Positions 34,484 to 42,783 of a stretch of 64,000 nucleotides of DNA are shown one piece after another. A program made the position numbers and the translations under genes. The notes beneath the pieces were generated by a model. It made no database searches and was not told the origin of the DNA. It saw only the letters and a list, made by a program, of their open reading frames with translations. This DNA comes from CAYXVF01 sp964468125 (GTDB taxonomy: Bacteria > Myxococcota > XYA12-FULL-58-9 > CAYXVF01). Every line of letters begins with the position of its first letter. Position 1 is the first letter of the stretch. The DNA lies in NCBI GenBank assembly GCA_964468125.1, contig CAYXVF010000001.1:62001-126000 (forward strand), written 5' to 3'.

Positions 34484-34685
34484 CGTTCATCGCCTCGAGC
34501 TCCATCACGATGCGTTTTCCGAGTCGCCGGTAGCCGAGCACTCGCTTGCCGACGATGTCTTTTAGTGGCGGGTCGACGGTTCGCAAGAAGAAGGGGCTCG
34601 CGCGGTCGACGGACCGCAGCGGGCTTCCGCGGGTCAGCACCTCGAGTCGCTCGATGTAGAGCGTGATGTTCGGCAATTCGGGCAC
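34476..34685 (-). pseudogene. N-terminal remnant of a Fpg/Nei DNA glycosylase
   Basis: Starting at GTG 34685 the frame encodes (M)PELPNITLYIERLE, with the Pro2-Glu3 catalytic pair of formamidopyrimidine-DNA glycosylases, then SPFFLRTVDPPL and GKRVLGYRRLGKRIVMELE. The frame ends after 69 residues, whereas the family has about 270; the helix-two-turn-helix and zinc finger are absent. The break lies at the operon terminator, so the rest of the gene has been lost or lies elsewhere. No function is expected. Confidence 0.75.
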
Positions 34686-34778
34686 TCCGATCTCCCCCGA
34701 AGAACAGGTTCGAATGTCAAGCCACACCCGCCCAATCCTGCCCTTGCGTCTCAATCCTCCTTCGGTAACGCTCGATTT

Positions 34779-35135
34779 ATGATCCGCATCGGCTCGACCC
34801 AGGCCCGTCGCACCTTCAGCGAGGAGGAGATCGAGGAGCTCATCCCGGTCCTCCAGCGTATCAGTCGGCGGTCAGCGGATCGCGCGGTGAAACGCGCCCG
34901 CAGCTACGGACGCCTTCGCGATTCGGAGCCCGAATGGTCCGTGCTGAAGCAGGAGCTGCGGGGGATCATCGCGGAGTGGTCGAGTCAGGTCGCGCGCCTC
35001 GGCGCCCAACCCTGCGAGCTGTGGACCGTCGGGTTTAGGACCGAGTGCGGGATGGAGTACTGGCGCTATGAACGCGAGCACGATCCCTTGGCGGCGCCGG
35101 CGAGCGCGGAAGAGAGCAAAGCCGGGCGCGGTTGA
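34779..35135 (+). CDS. DUF2203-like protein
   Basis: 118 aa, soluble and charged. FSEEEIEELIPVLQRISRRS near the N-terminus and IAEWSSQVARLGAQPCELW with EYWRYEREHDPL near the C-terminus match the pattern of DUF2203 proteins, which end in a region like GYxxWRYxExE. Function unknown. Its last 70 bases overlap, antisense, the end of the beta-helix-like remnant; the final residues (APASAEESKAGRG) are low-complexity. Possibly complete. Confidence 0.6.
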   Translation: MIRIGSTQARRTFSEEEIEELIPVLQRISRRSADRAVKRARSYGRLRDSEPEWSVLKQELRGIIAEWSSQVARLGAQPCELWTVGFRTECGMEYWRYEREHDPLAAPASAEESKAGRG

Positions 35136-35842
35136 AGCCGACCGGCGGCCGTACCACCACGCGTGCCGAGGAGGCCAACACAGCCGGCACGCTCGGAGAG
35201 CAGCTCGCTCGCCAGCACGTTCCCTCCGATCTTCAGACCACTCGACGAAGACTCGATCTCACCCGTGGGACCAAAGGCGCCGTCGACCGCTCGCGTCTCG
35301 ATCGACGCGGCGGAAAAATTCAGACCCGTGAGCGCGCTGCCCTCGACCGAGAGCGCCAGCACACCGATCGCCGCGATGCCCGAGGACTGGCTCGCAAGAG
35401 TGCTCGCGAGCTCGTTGTCCACGACCACTCCCTCGAGGGCCAGGCCTTCGGTCGCGAGGGTTCGGAGACCGTAAGAGGCGCGCTCTCCACGTCCCGCACG
35501 CACGGCGCTGTCCCGAATGCTCCCAGAAACCTCGCCGGATTCGCGCCCATCGATCAGGATGCCCCAAGACACGCCTCGGCTGCGAGGGGAGACGAGCTCG
35601 ACGCTCTGGAAGTCGACCGCCGCGGCGCTGTCTCGCGGCGGTCGCAGGTAGATCCCCGCGGCGTCCGCTTCACCCGCGAGCTCTCCGAGCCGCGCAATGA
35701 ACACGTTAGAGAGCTCGATCCGCCGTCCATCGCCTCCAACCCCGAAACAGAGATCGTCGCAGGCCTGCGCGGGACGGATCTCGAACCCCTCGAGCCACCC
35801 ACCCTCGCCCGTGAAACGCATCGCATCTTGGGAGTAGCCCAA
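35066..35842 (-). pseudogene. Beta-helix-like protein remnant
   Basis: A continuous 258-codon frame with repeated short strands and turns (GGWLEGFEIRPAQACDDLCF, RIELSNVFIARLGEL, VDFQSVELVSPRSRGVSW, LALEGVVVDNELAS), which suggests a right-handed parallel beta-helix of a surface protein. The only start is TTG at 35842, and no signal peptide is present, although such proteins are exported. The last 35 residues (LLSSALAGAAKGSCSRS) lie antisense to the DUF2203 gene. I read it as a 5'- and 3'-truncated remnant, though a real short gene is possible. Neighbour upstream is a lipoprotein gene with 20 bases between. Confidence 0.5.
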
Positions 35843-35862
35843 GGTCTGGGGACCTGCGTGCG

Positions 35863-36447
35863 TTAAAGGCCCGGTCGCTCGACCAGGGCCGAGCCGGTCA
35901 CCGTATCGAGGGCACCGGTCTCACTCTCGAAGGTCGCCTCGTAGATCACCTCGACCACAGATTCGTTGGTGCGCGGGCCGATCTCGATGGTGGCTGCGCT
36001 CGCGGGCGCGTCGAACTGAAATGCCGCGTCACTCACGAGCCCCTGACACCCGACGACGAAGACGTAGAGACCGTCGTCAAAAACCGGCTCGGAGCTGTGC
36101 TCGAATACCGCCCCCGGCACGACCTCCGGATGATTCAACCCTCCTTCGAAGTACAGGAGGGTCATGAAGACCTGGTCCGGATCCACCGCCTCAACCCGGC
36201 TCGAAACCGAAGTAAAGCCCGGGTCGTGAAACCCATCCCCCGTCACCCAAGCGCTGATCCGTCGATCGTTGATGGCGCCGGTCAGGGTCACATCCTCCAC
36301 CTCCAGGGCGTAAGAGGGGCCCGCAATGTCGGCGAGCCACGGGTCCTCCGCCGTCGGCAGGGGTAGGGCTCCTCCCTCGTCGCCACAGCCGAGCAGTCCA
36401 GCGGCCAAGACCGCGATGGCGGTTAAGACACTCATTTGTCGATTCAT
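35863..36447 (-). CDS. Lipoprotein of unknown function
   Basis: 194 aa with a signal sequence and lipobox LLGCGDEG (Cys near residue 21). The mature region is acidic and strand-rich (YALEVEDVTLTGAINDRRI, NESVVEVIYEATFESETGAL) and has one further cysteine. No family recognised. ATG 36447; a GGGAGCCCCC stretch precedes it. The 169 bases between it and gnd contain no clear gene. It is probably co-transcribed with the beta-helix remnant downstream. Confidence 0.7.
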   Translation of the reverse strand: MNRQMSVLTAIAVLAAGLLGCGDEGGALPLPTAEDPWLADIAGPSYALEVEDVTLTGAINDRRISAWVTGDGFHDPGFTSVSSRVEAVDPDQVFMTLLYFEGGLNHPEVVPGAVFEHSSEPVFDDGLYVFVVGCQGLVSDAAFQFDAPASAATIEIGPRTNESVVEVIYEATFESETGALDTVTGSALVERPGL

Positions 36448-36616
36448 GGGGGCTCCCGGTTACACGTACCTCGAATGGGCCATTGTTCCCGGGACAGCGG
36501 CACCTCGCAGGAGAAAATGTTGTGATTTCTCGCGTGTGGGAGGGCGTAAGCCGATGTGGGAGCGCAAGGGGGGCGCGTGGGCGTGTGGAGGTGAGCCTGA
36601 GGGTCGCCCGTGCGTC

Positions 36617-38011
36617 TCAGTCGAGCCACTCACTGTGCACCGGCTCGCCTTCCGGGTCCGAAAGGAGCTGGTAGGTGTGGGCCCCAAAGGCGTCGCGCTG
36701 GGCTTGGGTGAGGTTCTGCGGCAAGCGGGCGGTACGAACGCTGTCGAAGTAGGCGAGGCTCGCGCTCATTGCGAGCGTCGGGACACCCGCGGCGGCCGCG
36801 ACGGCGACGACGCGCCGAAGCCCCGGGACCCGAGATTCGAGCTCGCCTCTCACCGCCTGATCGAACATGAGATTGCCCACACCGGGATCAGCGCCGAAGG
36901 CCTTCATGATGGTGTCGAGAAAGCGCGCCCGAATGATGCAGCCCGCTTTCCAAATGCGCGCGGTCTCTTTCAGGTCGATACCCCACCCGTTCGCCTCGCT
37001 GCCCTGGCGGATCAGATCCATGCCCTGAGCATAGGCGGCGATCTTCGTCGCGAATAGCGCATCGTGCACGAGTGATTCGAAGCCCTCGGGCGCGGACGCG
37101 GGCTCTGGCGCTGTAAAGAGCTTCGATGCCCCGTCGCGCTGGCTCTTCTGGCTGGACAACACCCGCGCATCGATCGCCGCCGCGATCGACGGGATCGAGA
37201 CACCGAGCTCGAGGGCGAGCTGGGCGGTCCATCGGCCCGTGCCTTTCTGACCCGCCCGGTCGAGGACGCGGTCAACGAGATGACCGTCGCCATCACGCTT
37301 GCGGAAGATCTGGCCGGTGATCTCGATTAGGAACGACTCGAGCGGCCCTTCGTTCCACTGCGCGAAGGTCGAGGCCAACTGATCGTTGTCGAGCCCCCCG
37401 ACGCGTCTCAACAGGTCGTAGGCCTCGGCGATCGCCTGCATGTCGGCGTATTCGATCCCGTTGTGGACCATCTTCACAAAGTGGCCCGCACCATCAGGTC
37501 CGCAGTGGGTCACGCAGGGTCCCGAGTCGCTGACCGCCGCGATCGCTTCGAACACCGGCGAGAGGTTTTTGTAGGCGTGTTTGCTCCCGCCGGGCATCAG
37601 GGAGGGACCGCTTCGAGCGCCTTCCTCGCCGCCGGAGACGCCCATGCCGACAAAGTGCAGACCCTTCTCGGACCACGCCTGTTCCCGCCGTTGAGTGTCC
37701 GTGAAGCGGGAGTTGCCGCCATCGATGACGATGTCCCCGTCGTCCAAGAGCGGTTCGAGCTGGTTCAGGACGATGTCGACGGGCTTTCCGGCCTTGATCA
37801 TCATCAGAATTCGGCGCGGGCGTTCGAGCTCCTCGACGAGTGCGGCGAGAGAGTCGGTGCCCTTCAAGCGGCCGTCGCTCTCTTGAACCGCCCGCTCGAG
37901 CAGATCCGATTCGAGGTTCCACGCCGCAACACTGAATCCCTGATCGAGAATGTTCAGGGCGAGATTGCGGCCCATCACCGCCGTACCGATCACTCCAAAT
38001 TGGCTGCTCAT
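36617..38011 (-). CDS. gnd: 6-phosphogluconate dehydrogenase (decarboxylating)
   Basis: 464 aa. Oxidises 6-phosphogluconate to ribulose 5-phosphate and CO2 with NADP. N-terminal nucleotide loop GVIGTAVMGRNLALN; signature GPDGAGHFVKMVHNGIEYAD with catalytic Lys; FLDTIMKAFGADPGVGNL near the C-terminus. The length is typical of the long form. It overlaps pgl by four bases (ATGA) and is the last gene of the pentose-phosphate operon, the order being rpiB-zwf-pgl-gnd. Confidence 0.96.
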   Translation of the reverse strand: MSSQFGVIGTAVMGRNLALNILDQGFSVAAWNLESDLLERAVQESDGRLKGTDSLAALVEELERPRRILMMIKAGKPVDIVLNQLEPLLDDGDIVIDGGNSRFTDTQRREQAWSEKGLHFVGMGVSGGEEGARSGPSLMPGGSKHAYKNLSPVFEAIAAVSDSGPCVTHCGPDGAGHFVKMVHNGIEYADMQAIAEAYDLLRRVGGLDNDQLASTFAQWNEGPLESFLIEITGQIFRKRDGDGHLVDRVLDRAGQKGTGRWTAQLALELGVSIPSIAAAIDARVLSSQKSQRDGASKLFTAPEPASAPEGFESLVHDALFATKIAAYAQGMDLIRQGSEANGWGIDLKETARIWKAGCIIRARFLDTIMKAFGADPGVGNLMFDQAVRGELESRVPGLRRVVAVAAAAGVPTLAMSASLAYFDSVRTARLPQNLTQAQRDAFGAHTYQLLSDPEGEPVHSEWLD

Positions 38012-38691
38012 CGTGCGCTCCTGAGCTTCGCTGCCGCCGCGCGATCTACGAAGAAGTCGAGGGTCCCATCGTCCGGCCGCACACGCGCGGCTGGCAGCGG
38101 GTGCTCTCCTGGGTGGAGCACCTCGGCGAGCGCGTCGGCCTTGGCACTACCCGCAACCATGAACGCGACGTGGCGCGAGGTGTTGAGCGCCACGAGTCCC
38201 AAGCTGATGCGCTCTTTCGGAGCTTTTGGGCTGTCGTCGACGTAGAGCACGCGCGCACCCGCGTCGAGCGAGTCGGCTCCGGGGAAGAGAGATGCCGTAT
38301 GGCCGTCTTCCCCCATTCCCAGGAGCGTGACATCGAAGCGCGCCGGCAGCACCGCACCGTAGGGCCCGACTGCCGCCTCGAAATCCTCACCGCGCATGCG
38401 GTTCACGTTCCCCTCGGGGGTCGGCACCTTCGAGAGGAGGCTCTCCCACGCGGCCCGATAGTTAGAGTCTTCGTGTTCCGGGGGCACGCAGCGCTCGTCG
38501 CCAAAGTAAATGCGTACCTGCGACCAGGCGATCTTCCGAGTCGTCAGCTCGGCGTGAAGTGCCTTCGGGGTGCTGCCCCCAGCGAGCACCAGGTGCGCCT
38601 CACCCCGTTCGGAAACGGCCTCCGCGAGCCACTGCTCGACCCGGTCCGCCAGCGCGCTCACGAGGGTCTCAATGTCATCGTAGGGCGTCAT
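38008..38691 (-). CDS. pgl: 6-phosphogluconolactonase
   Basis: 227 aa, normal for the DevB/Pgl class. Hydrolyses 6-phosphogluconolactone. LVLAGGSTPKALHAEL, FGDERCVPPEHEDSNYR and LLGMGEDGHTASLFPGADS are the family motifs. Start overlaps the stop of zwf (ATGA) and its stop overlaps gnd (ATGA), so the three are translationally coupled. Confidence 0.95.
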   Translation of the reverse strand: MTPYDDIETLVSALADRVEQWLAEAVSERGEAHLVLAGGSTPKALHAELTTRKIAWSQVRIYFGDERCVPPEHEDSNYRAAWESLLSKVPTPEGNVNRMRGEDFEAAVGPYGAVLPARFDVTLLGMGEDGHTASLFPGADSLDAGARVLYVDDSPKAPKERISLGLVALNTSRHVAFMVAGSAKADALAEVLHPGEHPLPAARVRPDDGTLDFFVDRAAAAKLRSAR

Positions 38692-40142
38692 GAGCGAAAC
38701 AGCTTGTGAGCCTCATCCACGCCGAGCTCGTCCGCGGACTCCGGTCCCCAGGAGCCCCCAAAATAGGGTTTGGGCTTCGGCGGGTTTTCGATCAGCTCGC
38801 TGTAGAGCCTCCAGGAGGCCTCCACCTCCTCTGCATGGACAAACAGTGTCTGGTCTCCTTCGAGGACATCGAGGAGCAGGGTCTCATATGCTTCAGGGAT
38901 CTCTTCGAAGGCCTCTTGATAGCGGAAGCGCAAAGGCATGCGCTGGATATCGAAAGGCGAGCCTGGCTTTTTGACATCGAAGTAGAGGTCGAAGCCTTCG
39001 TCCGGCTGCAGCTTCAGCACGAGGACGTTCGGATCGAGGTCGACGTTGCCCATGCTCTCAAACAAGGAGACGGGTGCGCCTTTGAACTTGACGACCACCC
39101 GCGAGGTCTTCTGCGGCATGCGTTTGCCTGTGCGCAGGTAGAAGGGAACACCCTGCCAGCGCCAGTTGTCGATCCGCAGCTTCAACGCCACGAAGGTTTC
39201 GGTCTGTGAATTCGGCGCCACCCCTTCTTCGTGCAGGTAGCCCTTGGTCTTCTCGCCGTCGACCGAGCCCCCCGCATACTGGCCGTAGACGACTTCGCCG
39301 CGCGCCGGAGGGAGCGTGGAACGCAGCACCTTGATCTTCTCGTGGCGGACCGACTCCGGGTCGTAGGTGGCGGGGACTTCCATCGTGATGAGGGTGAAGA
39401 GCTGGGTGAGGTGATTTTGGATCATGTCGCGAAGGGCACCGGAGCTGTCGTAGTAGCCCGCCCGACCGCCCGTTCCGATCGACTCGCCGACCGCGATCTC
39501 GACCGCCTCGATGTTGTCACGGTTCCATAGGCGCTCAAAGATCGGGTTCGCGAACCGGAAGACCATGAAATTCTGGACCGTGTCTTTGCCGAGGTAGTGA
39601 TCGATCCGGTAGACCTGAGATTCGTCGAAGTGTTCGTGCACCTTCACGTTTAGGGCCTGGGCGCTCGCGAGGTCGTGCCCGAAAGGCTTCTCCACCACGA
39701 TCCGCGTCCAGCCCTCCGAGTGGTTCAGACCCGCGCGACCCAACCCGTCGATCGTATGCTCAAAGACCGACGGCGGAAGCGCGAGGTAGTAGGCACGATT
39801 CTGCGGAATGCCGTGGCGCTCCTCGATCTCTTCGATCCGCGTCTTCAGGTGCTGAAAGTCCTCGTCATTCGAGTCGTGAATGCATTGAAAATAGAGCCGG
39901 TCGAGAAAACCTTCGGAGACGGAGGGGTCCGTGCCGAACTTGGTCATTTCCTGGTGGGCAAAGGCGCGAAAGGACTCGTCGTCGAAATCCGGTTTGCGGG
40001 AGAGGGCGAGCACGTAGCTGCCTTCGCCAAGCAGACCGCGGGACTGAAGACGCGCGAGCGACGGCATGAGCTTGCGCCGGGCCAAGTCTCCGGTGCCGCC
40101 GAAGAAAACGAAGAGGTTCGGTTCAACGTGGCGGTGATTCAT
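38688..40142 (-). CDS. zwf: Glucose-6-phosphate 1-dehydrogenase
   Basis: 484 aa. First, NADPH-yielding step of the oxidative pentose phosphate pathway. Nucleotide loop FFGGTGDLARRKLMPSL, active-site signature YRIDHYLGKDTVQNF (catalytic His/Asp/Lys region), VVEKPFGHDLASAQ, and RTGKRMPQK for substrate binding. Overlaps rpiB upstream and pgl downstream by four bases each. No regulatory Cys or extra domain is apparent. Confidence 0.96.
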   Translation of the reverse strand: MNHRHVEPNLFVFFGGTGDLARRKLMPSLARLQSRGLLGEGSYVLALSRKPDFDDESFRAFAHQEMTKFGTDPSVSEGFLDRLYFQCIHDSNDEDFQHLKTRIEEIEERHGIPQNRAYYLALPPSVFEHTIDGLGRAGLNHSEGWTRIVVEKPFGHDLASAQALNVKVHEHFDESQVYRIDHYLGKDTVQNFMVFRFANPIFERLWNRDNIEAVEIAVGESIGTGGRAGYYDSSGALRDMIQNHLTQLFTLITMEVPATYDPESVRHEKIKVLRSTLPPARGEVVYGQYAGGSVDGEKTKGYLHEEGVAPNSQTETFVALKLRIDNWRWQGVPFYLRTGKRMPQKTSRVVVKFKGAPVSLFESMGNVDLDPNVLVLKLQPDEGFDLYFDVKKPGSPFDIQRMPLRFRYQEAFEEIPEAYETLLLDVLEGDQTLFVHAEEVEASWRLYSELIENPPKPKPYFGGSWGPESADELGVDEAHKLFRS

Positions 40143-40588
40143 CGGTAACGTTCCTCGATCGCCATCACCTTCGCGAGGCGCCGCGCGTGCCGCTCTTCAT
40201 TGGTGTAGCGGGCGTCGAGGAACGCACGAACCAGCTCTTTTGCGACCTCGCTGCCGATGATCCGGGCGCCGAGAACGAGCACCTGAATGTCGTCGTGCTC
40301 CACCCCTTGATGCGCGCTGTAGGGGTCGTGGCAAATTCCCGCGCGAACGCCGGGAACCTTGTTGGCCGCCACGCTCGCCCCCACGCCACTGCCACAGAGA
40401 AGGACTCCCCGTTCCGCTTCGCCGTCGCGAACCGCGAGGGCGAGCTTTTCCGCATAGTCCGGGTAGTCGACGGAGTCGGTCGAATGGGTCCCGACATCAT
40501 GGACCTCGTGGCCGAGCTCTTCGACGAAGCCCTTGAGCAGCTCCTTCATCTCAAACCCGGCGTGGTCTGAGCCCATCGCGACTTTCAT
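40139..40588 (-). CDS. rpiB: Ribose-5-phosphate isomerase B
   Basis: 149 aa. Interconverts ribose 5-phosphate and ribulose 5-phosphate. Signatures are MGSDHAGFEMKELLK, CGSGVGASVAANK (with the catalytic Cys) and ICHDPYSAHQGVEHDD, typical of the RpiB/LacAB family. First gene of the operon; its stop overlaps zwf. The upstream 73 bases have no obvious promoter motif. A weak hairpin (GGTCAAA/TTTGGCC) at 40633-40650 probably ends the neighbouring hydrolase transcript. Confidence 0.93.
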   Translation of the reverse strand: MKVAMGSDHAGFEMKELLKGFVEELGHEVHDVGTHSTDSVDYPDYAEKLALAVRDGEAERGVLLCGSGVGASVAANKVPGVRAGICHDPYSAHQGVEHDDIQVLVLGARIIGSEVAKELVRAFLDARYTNEERHARRLAKVMAIEERYR

Positions 40589-40661
40589 GTCTTCTCCCCT
40601 GTTGGCCTCGTGACCTTAACTACTCACAGACGGTGGTCAAACCGCTTTGGCCGACTCCGCG

Positions 40662-41570
40662 TCATGGTGCTTTGAGCCAGGCGAGCGTTTCTCGGTTCAA
40701 CAGCTCGCCGGACATGGACTCGGCGTGGTTTTCGCCGGGAAAGACGACGAGTTTGCAGCGTTGCGGTCCGCAGGCCTCGAAGAGCGCGCGGGCCTGGTCC
40801 ACGCCGACGATCTCATCCTTTTCCCCGTGCATGATCAGGACCCGGGCTTCGGTGCTGCGGATGGCCTCGATGTTGTCGTTGGCGCGGAGATCGACCTCTG
40901 CGAGCGCGTTGGCCCGGTCCACCACGGACTCGGACCACGCGTCCGGGAGTGCCCACGCGAGTTGCGGGTGAAAATGGTCGATGTACGGCACGACGATCTT
41001 CTCAAAGGAGCCGAAGGTCGCGACAGCCACGACGTTTGCGATTCGAGGGTCCGCGGCCGCGCTCTGAAGCGCGACCGCTGCCCCGAAGGAGGGCCCATAG
41101 ACGCTCACCGGCGGCGCGAGAAGTCCCTTTTCAGATAAGGCGTCGAGGACCTGGCGGAGGTCCCGGGACTCCACCTGTCCAAAGCTCAGATAATCGCCGG
41201 TGGAGTGGCCGTGGCCCCGCAGATCGATCAACACCGAGCGCAAACCGTTCGAGGTTCGCAGCATCTTTCCGAAACCGACCATCGTGCGTTTCTTGTCGTA
41301 GACCCCGTGAAGAATGAGGACCGTTCCCTCCGGTGGCTCTGTCGGGTCGATGACCCACACGTCGAGCTCCGCCTTCGGAGGGCCCACGGGAACCCGGAAG
41401 GCGTGGTCGATCCCCTCCGTTGGCTCTTCCGGCCCTTTGTCTTCACCGTGATTGGGCGCCCCAACCAAGCGCCAGGCGCTGCGGCGATGCAGCTCCTCAG
41501 ACGCGCGCCATAGAATCACCGCGGCGACCAAGAGCGCCGTAACGCCGACTGCGATTCCCCAACGGAGCAT
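40662..41570 (-). CDS. Membrane-anchored alpha/beta hydrolase
   Basis: 302 aa. One N-terminal membrane anchor (WGIAVGVTALLVAAVILW), then an alpha/beta-hydrolase domain: oxyanion region LILHGVYDKKRT, nucleophile elbow YGPSFGAAVAL, acid in HGEKDEIVGVDQA, and histidine in FPGENHAESM. The ATG at 41570 follows AAGGAGAGG; the longer open frame to 41639 overlaps the start of the divergent gene. Acts in the envelope, probably as an esterase or peptidase; substrate unknown. Confidence 0.8.
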   Translation of the reverse strand: MLRWGIAVGVTALLVAAVILWRASEELHRRSAWRLVGAPNHGEDKGPEEPTEGIDHAFRVPVGPPKAELDVWVIDPTEPPEGTVLILHGVYDKKRTMVGFGKMLRTSNGLRSVLIDLRGHGHSTGDYLSFGQVESRDLRQVLDALSEKGLLAPPVSVYGPSFGAAVALQSAAADPRIANVVAVATFGSFEKIVVPYIDHFHPQLAWALPDAWSESVVDRANALAEVDLRANDNIEAIRSTEARVLIMHGEKDEIVGVDQARALFEACGPQRCKLVVFPGENHAESMSGELLNRETLAWLKAP

Positions 41571-41637
41571 CGTCCTCTCCTTCGCCCGGGATGCCCCCTG
41601 GCTTGACTTCGGGAGGGCGGTATCGCACTGCGTCGAC

Positions 41638-42783
41638 ATGGTCGCAACGAGGCTTCACGAAACGGCCAGCCCCGAGGCCGAAAGCGCGCCCCTCCCGGTG
41701 GCGAAGATCAAGAAGCGCGCCTACTTCGTGGATATCCTGCGCCTCATCGCGTCCTTTCAGATGGTCAACGGCCATACGCTCGACGCGGTCTTGATGAACG
41801 AGGCGCGCGGCGGCGCCTACTGGGGCGATTACCTCTGGTTTCGCGGCATGGTGTCCGTCTCCTTCATGTTCGTGGCGGGTTTTGCCTTTCACCTCGCCAC
41901 CCTCGCGCGCTTCGAGAAACACCGGGCGAGTCGGGCGGAGGTCAACCGTCGCTTTCGGCGGGGCGTCGATTTGATCATCATCGGCTACCTCCTGCGGGTT
42001 CCCTACGACTACCTCCACCGCTGGAGCGAGGTCCCGGAGTCGCTCATCGAGACCCTCCTGCGCTGCAACGTGCTCCAATGCATCGGAATCGTTCTCCTCA
42101 CTCTCGAAGCACTGACGGTACTCGCCAAGCGACCGCGCCAGGTCGCCCTCGGCGCCGCGGTGATCGCAGCCGTGCTCGTGGCCTTGGCCCCGGTCACGGA
42201 CGCGATGATCCCCCAGGGCGCCTGGCACATTCTTCTGGCCTACGTCAGCCATCAGGCGGGGTCGATGTTCCCGGTCGTGCCCTGGGGTACGTTCATGCTC
42301 GCCGGATGCGCCATCGGCTACTGGGCCATGCCCGAAGGGTCTGCCACCCACTGGCGGGTGAGCTTTGGACGGTTGATCGCAGTCTTCTTTGGCCTCTGGG
42401 TGCTGCAGCAAGGGATGGAAGCGAGCCCGTGGAGTTTTGTCACCGGGGAGACGCACCCGAGCTCCAGACCCGCCTTCATCGTCGAGCGCGTGGCGGCGGT
42501 GACCCTTGCGATCGCCGTGCTGAACCTGCTCGCGCTTCCGATCACGCGCTTCCCAAAATTCCTGCGGACCTTGAGCGGCGAAACGCTCTTCTTGTACGTC
42601 TTTCACCTCGTCGTGATCTTCAGCCTGCCTTTTGGTGTCTCGCGCATGATCGGTAGAACACTCGACTTCCCGCAGGCCTTTGTGGTGTCGGCCTGCATGT
42701 TGGTGCTCACGGCTGTCTGCGGACTCGGGTGGGCGCGTTTCAAAGCGTGGCGTGCCACCCGCAAAGCGGAGAGACCCGCATGA
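41638..42783 (+). CDS. Multi-span membrane acyltransferase-like protein (DUF1624-like)
   Basis: 381 aa with about ten hydrophobic segments. The start region FVDILRLIASFQMVNGHTLD and the following FMFVAGFAFHLATL resemble the DUF1624/heparan-alpha-glucosaminide acetyltransferase group, where the early membrane part carries a substrate-binding His. LFLYVFHLVVIFSLPFG is a typical C-terminal helix. ATG 41638; upstream GGGAGG lies about 20 bases away. Divergent from the hydrolase with 67 bases between. Stop overlaps the TPR gene (ATGA). Reaction not proven. Confidence 0.55.
   Translation: MVATRLHETASPEAESAPLPVAKIKKRAYFVDILRLIASFQMVNGHTLDAVLMNEARGGAYWGDYLWFRGMVSVSFMFVAGFAFHLATLARFEKHRASRAEVNRRFRRGVDLIIIGYLLRVPYDYLHRWSEVPESLIETLLRCNVLQCIGIVLLTLEALTVLAKRPRQVALGAAVIAAVLVALAPVTDAMIPQGAWHILLAYVSHQAGSMFPVVPWGTFMLAGCAIGYWAMPEGSATHWRVSFGRLIAVFFGLWVLQQGMEASPWSFVTGETHPSSRPAFIVERVAAVTLAIAVLNLLALPITRFPKFLRTLSGETLFLYVFHLVVIFSLPFGVSRMIGRTLDFPQAFVVSACMLVLTAVCGLGWARFKAWRATRKAERPA

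Noticed and set aside
40633..40650. Rho-independent terminator after the hydrolase
   Set aside because: The hairpin includes a G-U pair and no U-run follows on the minus strand; kept only as a remark.
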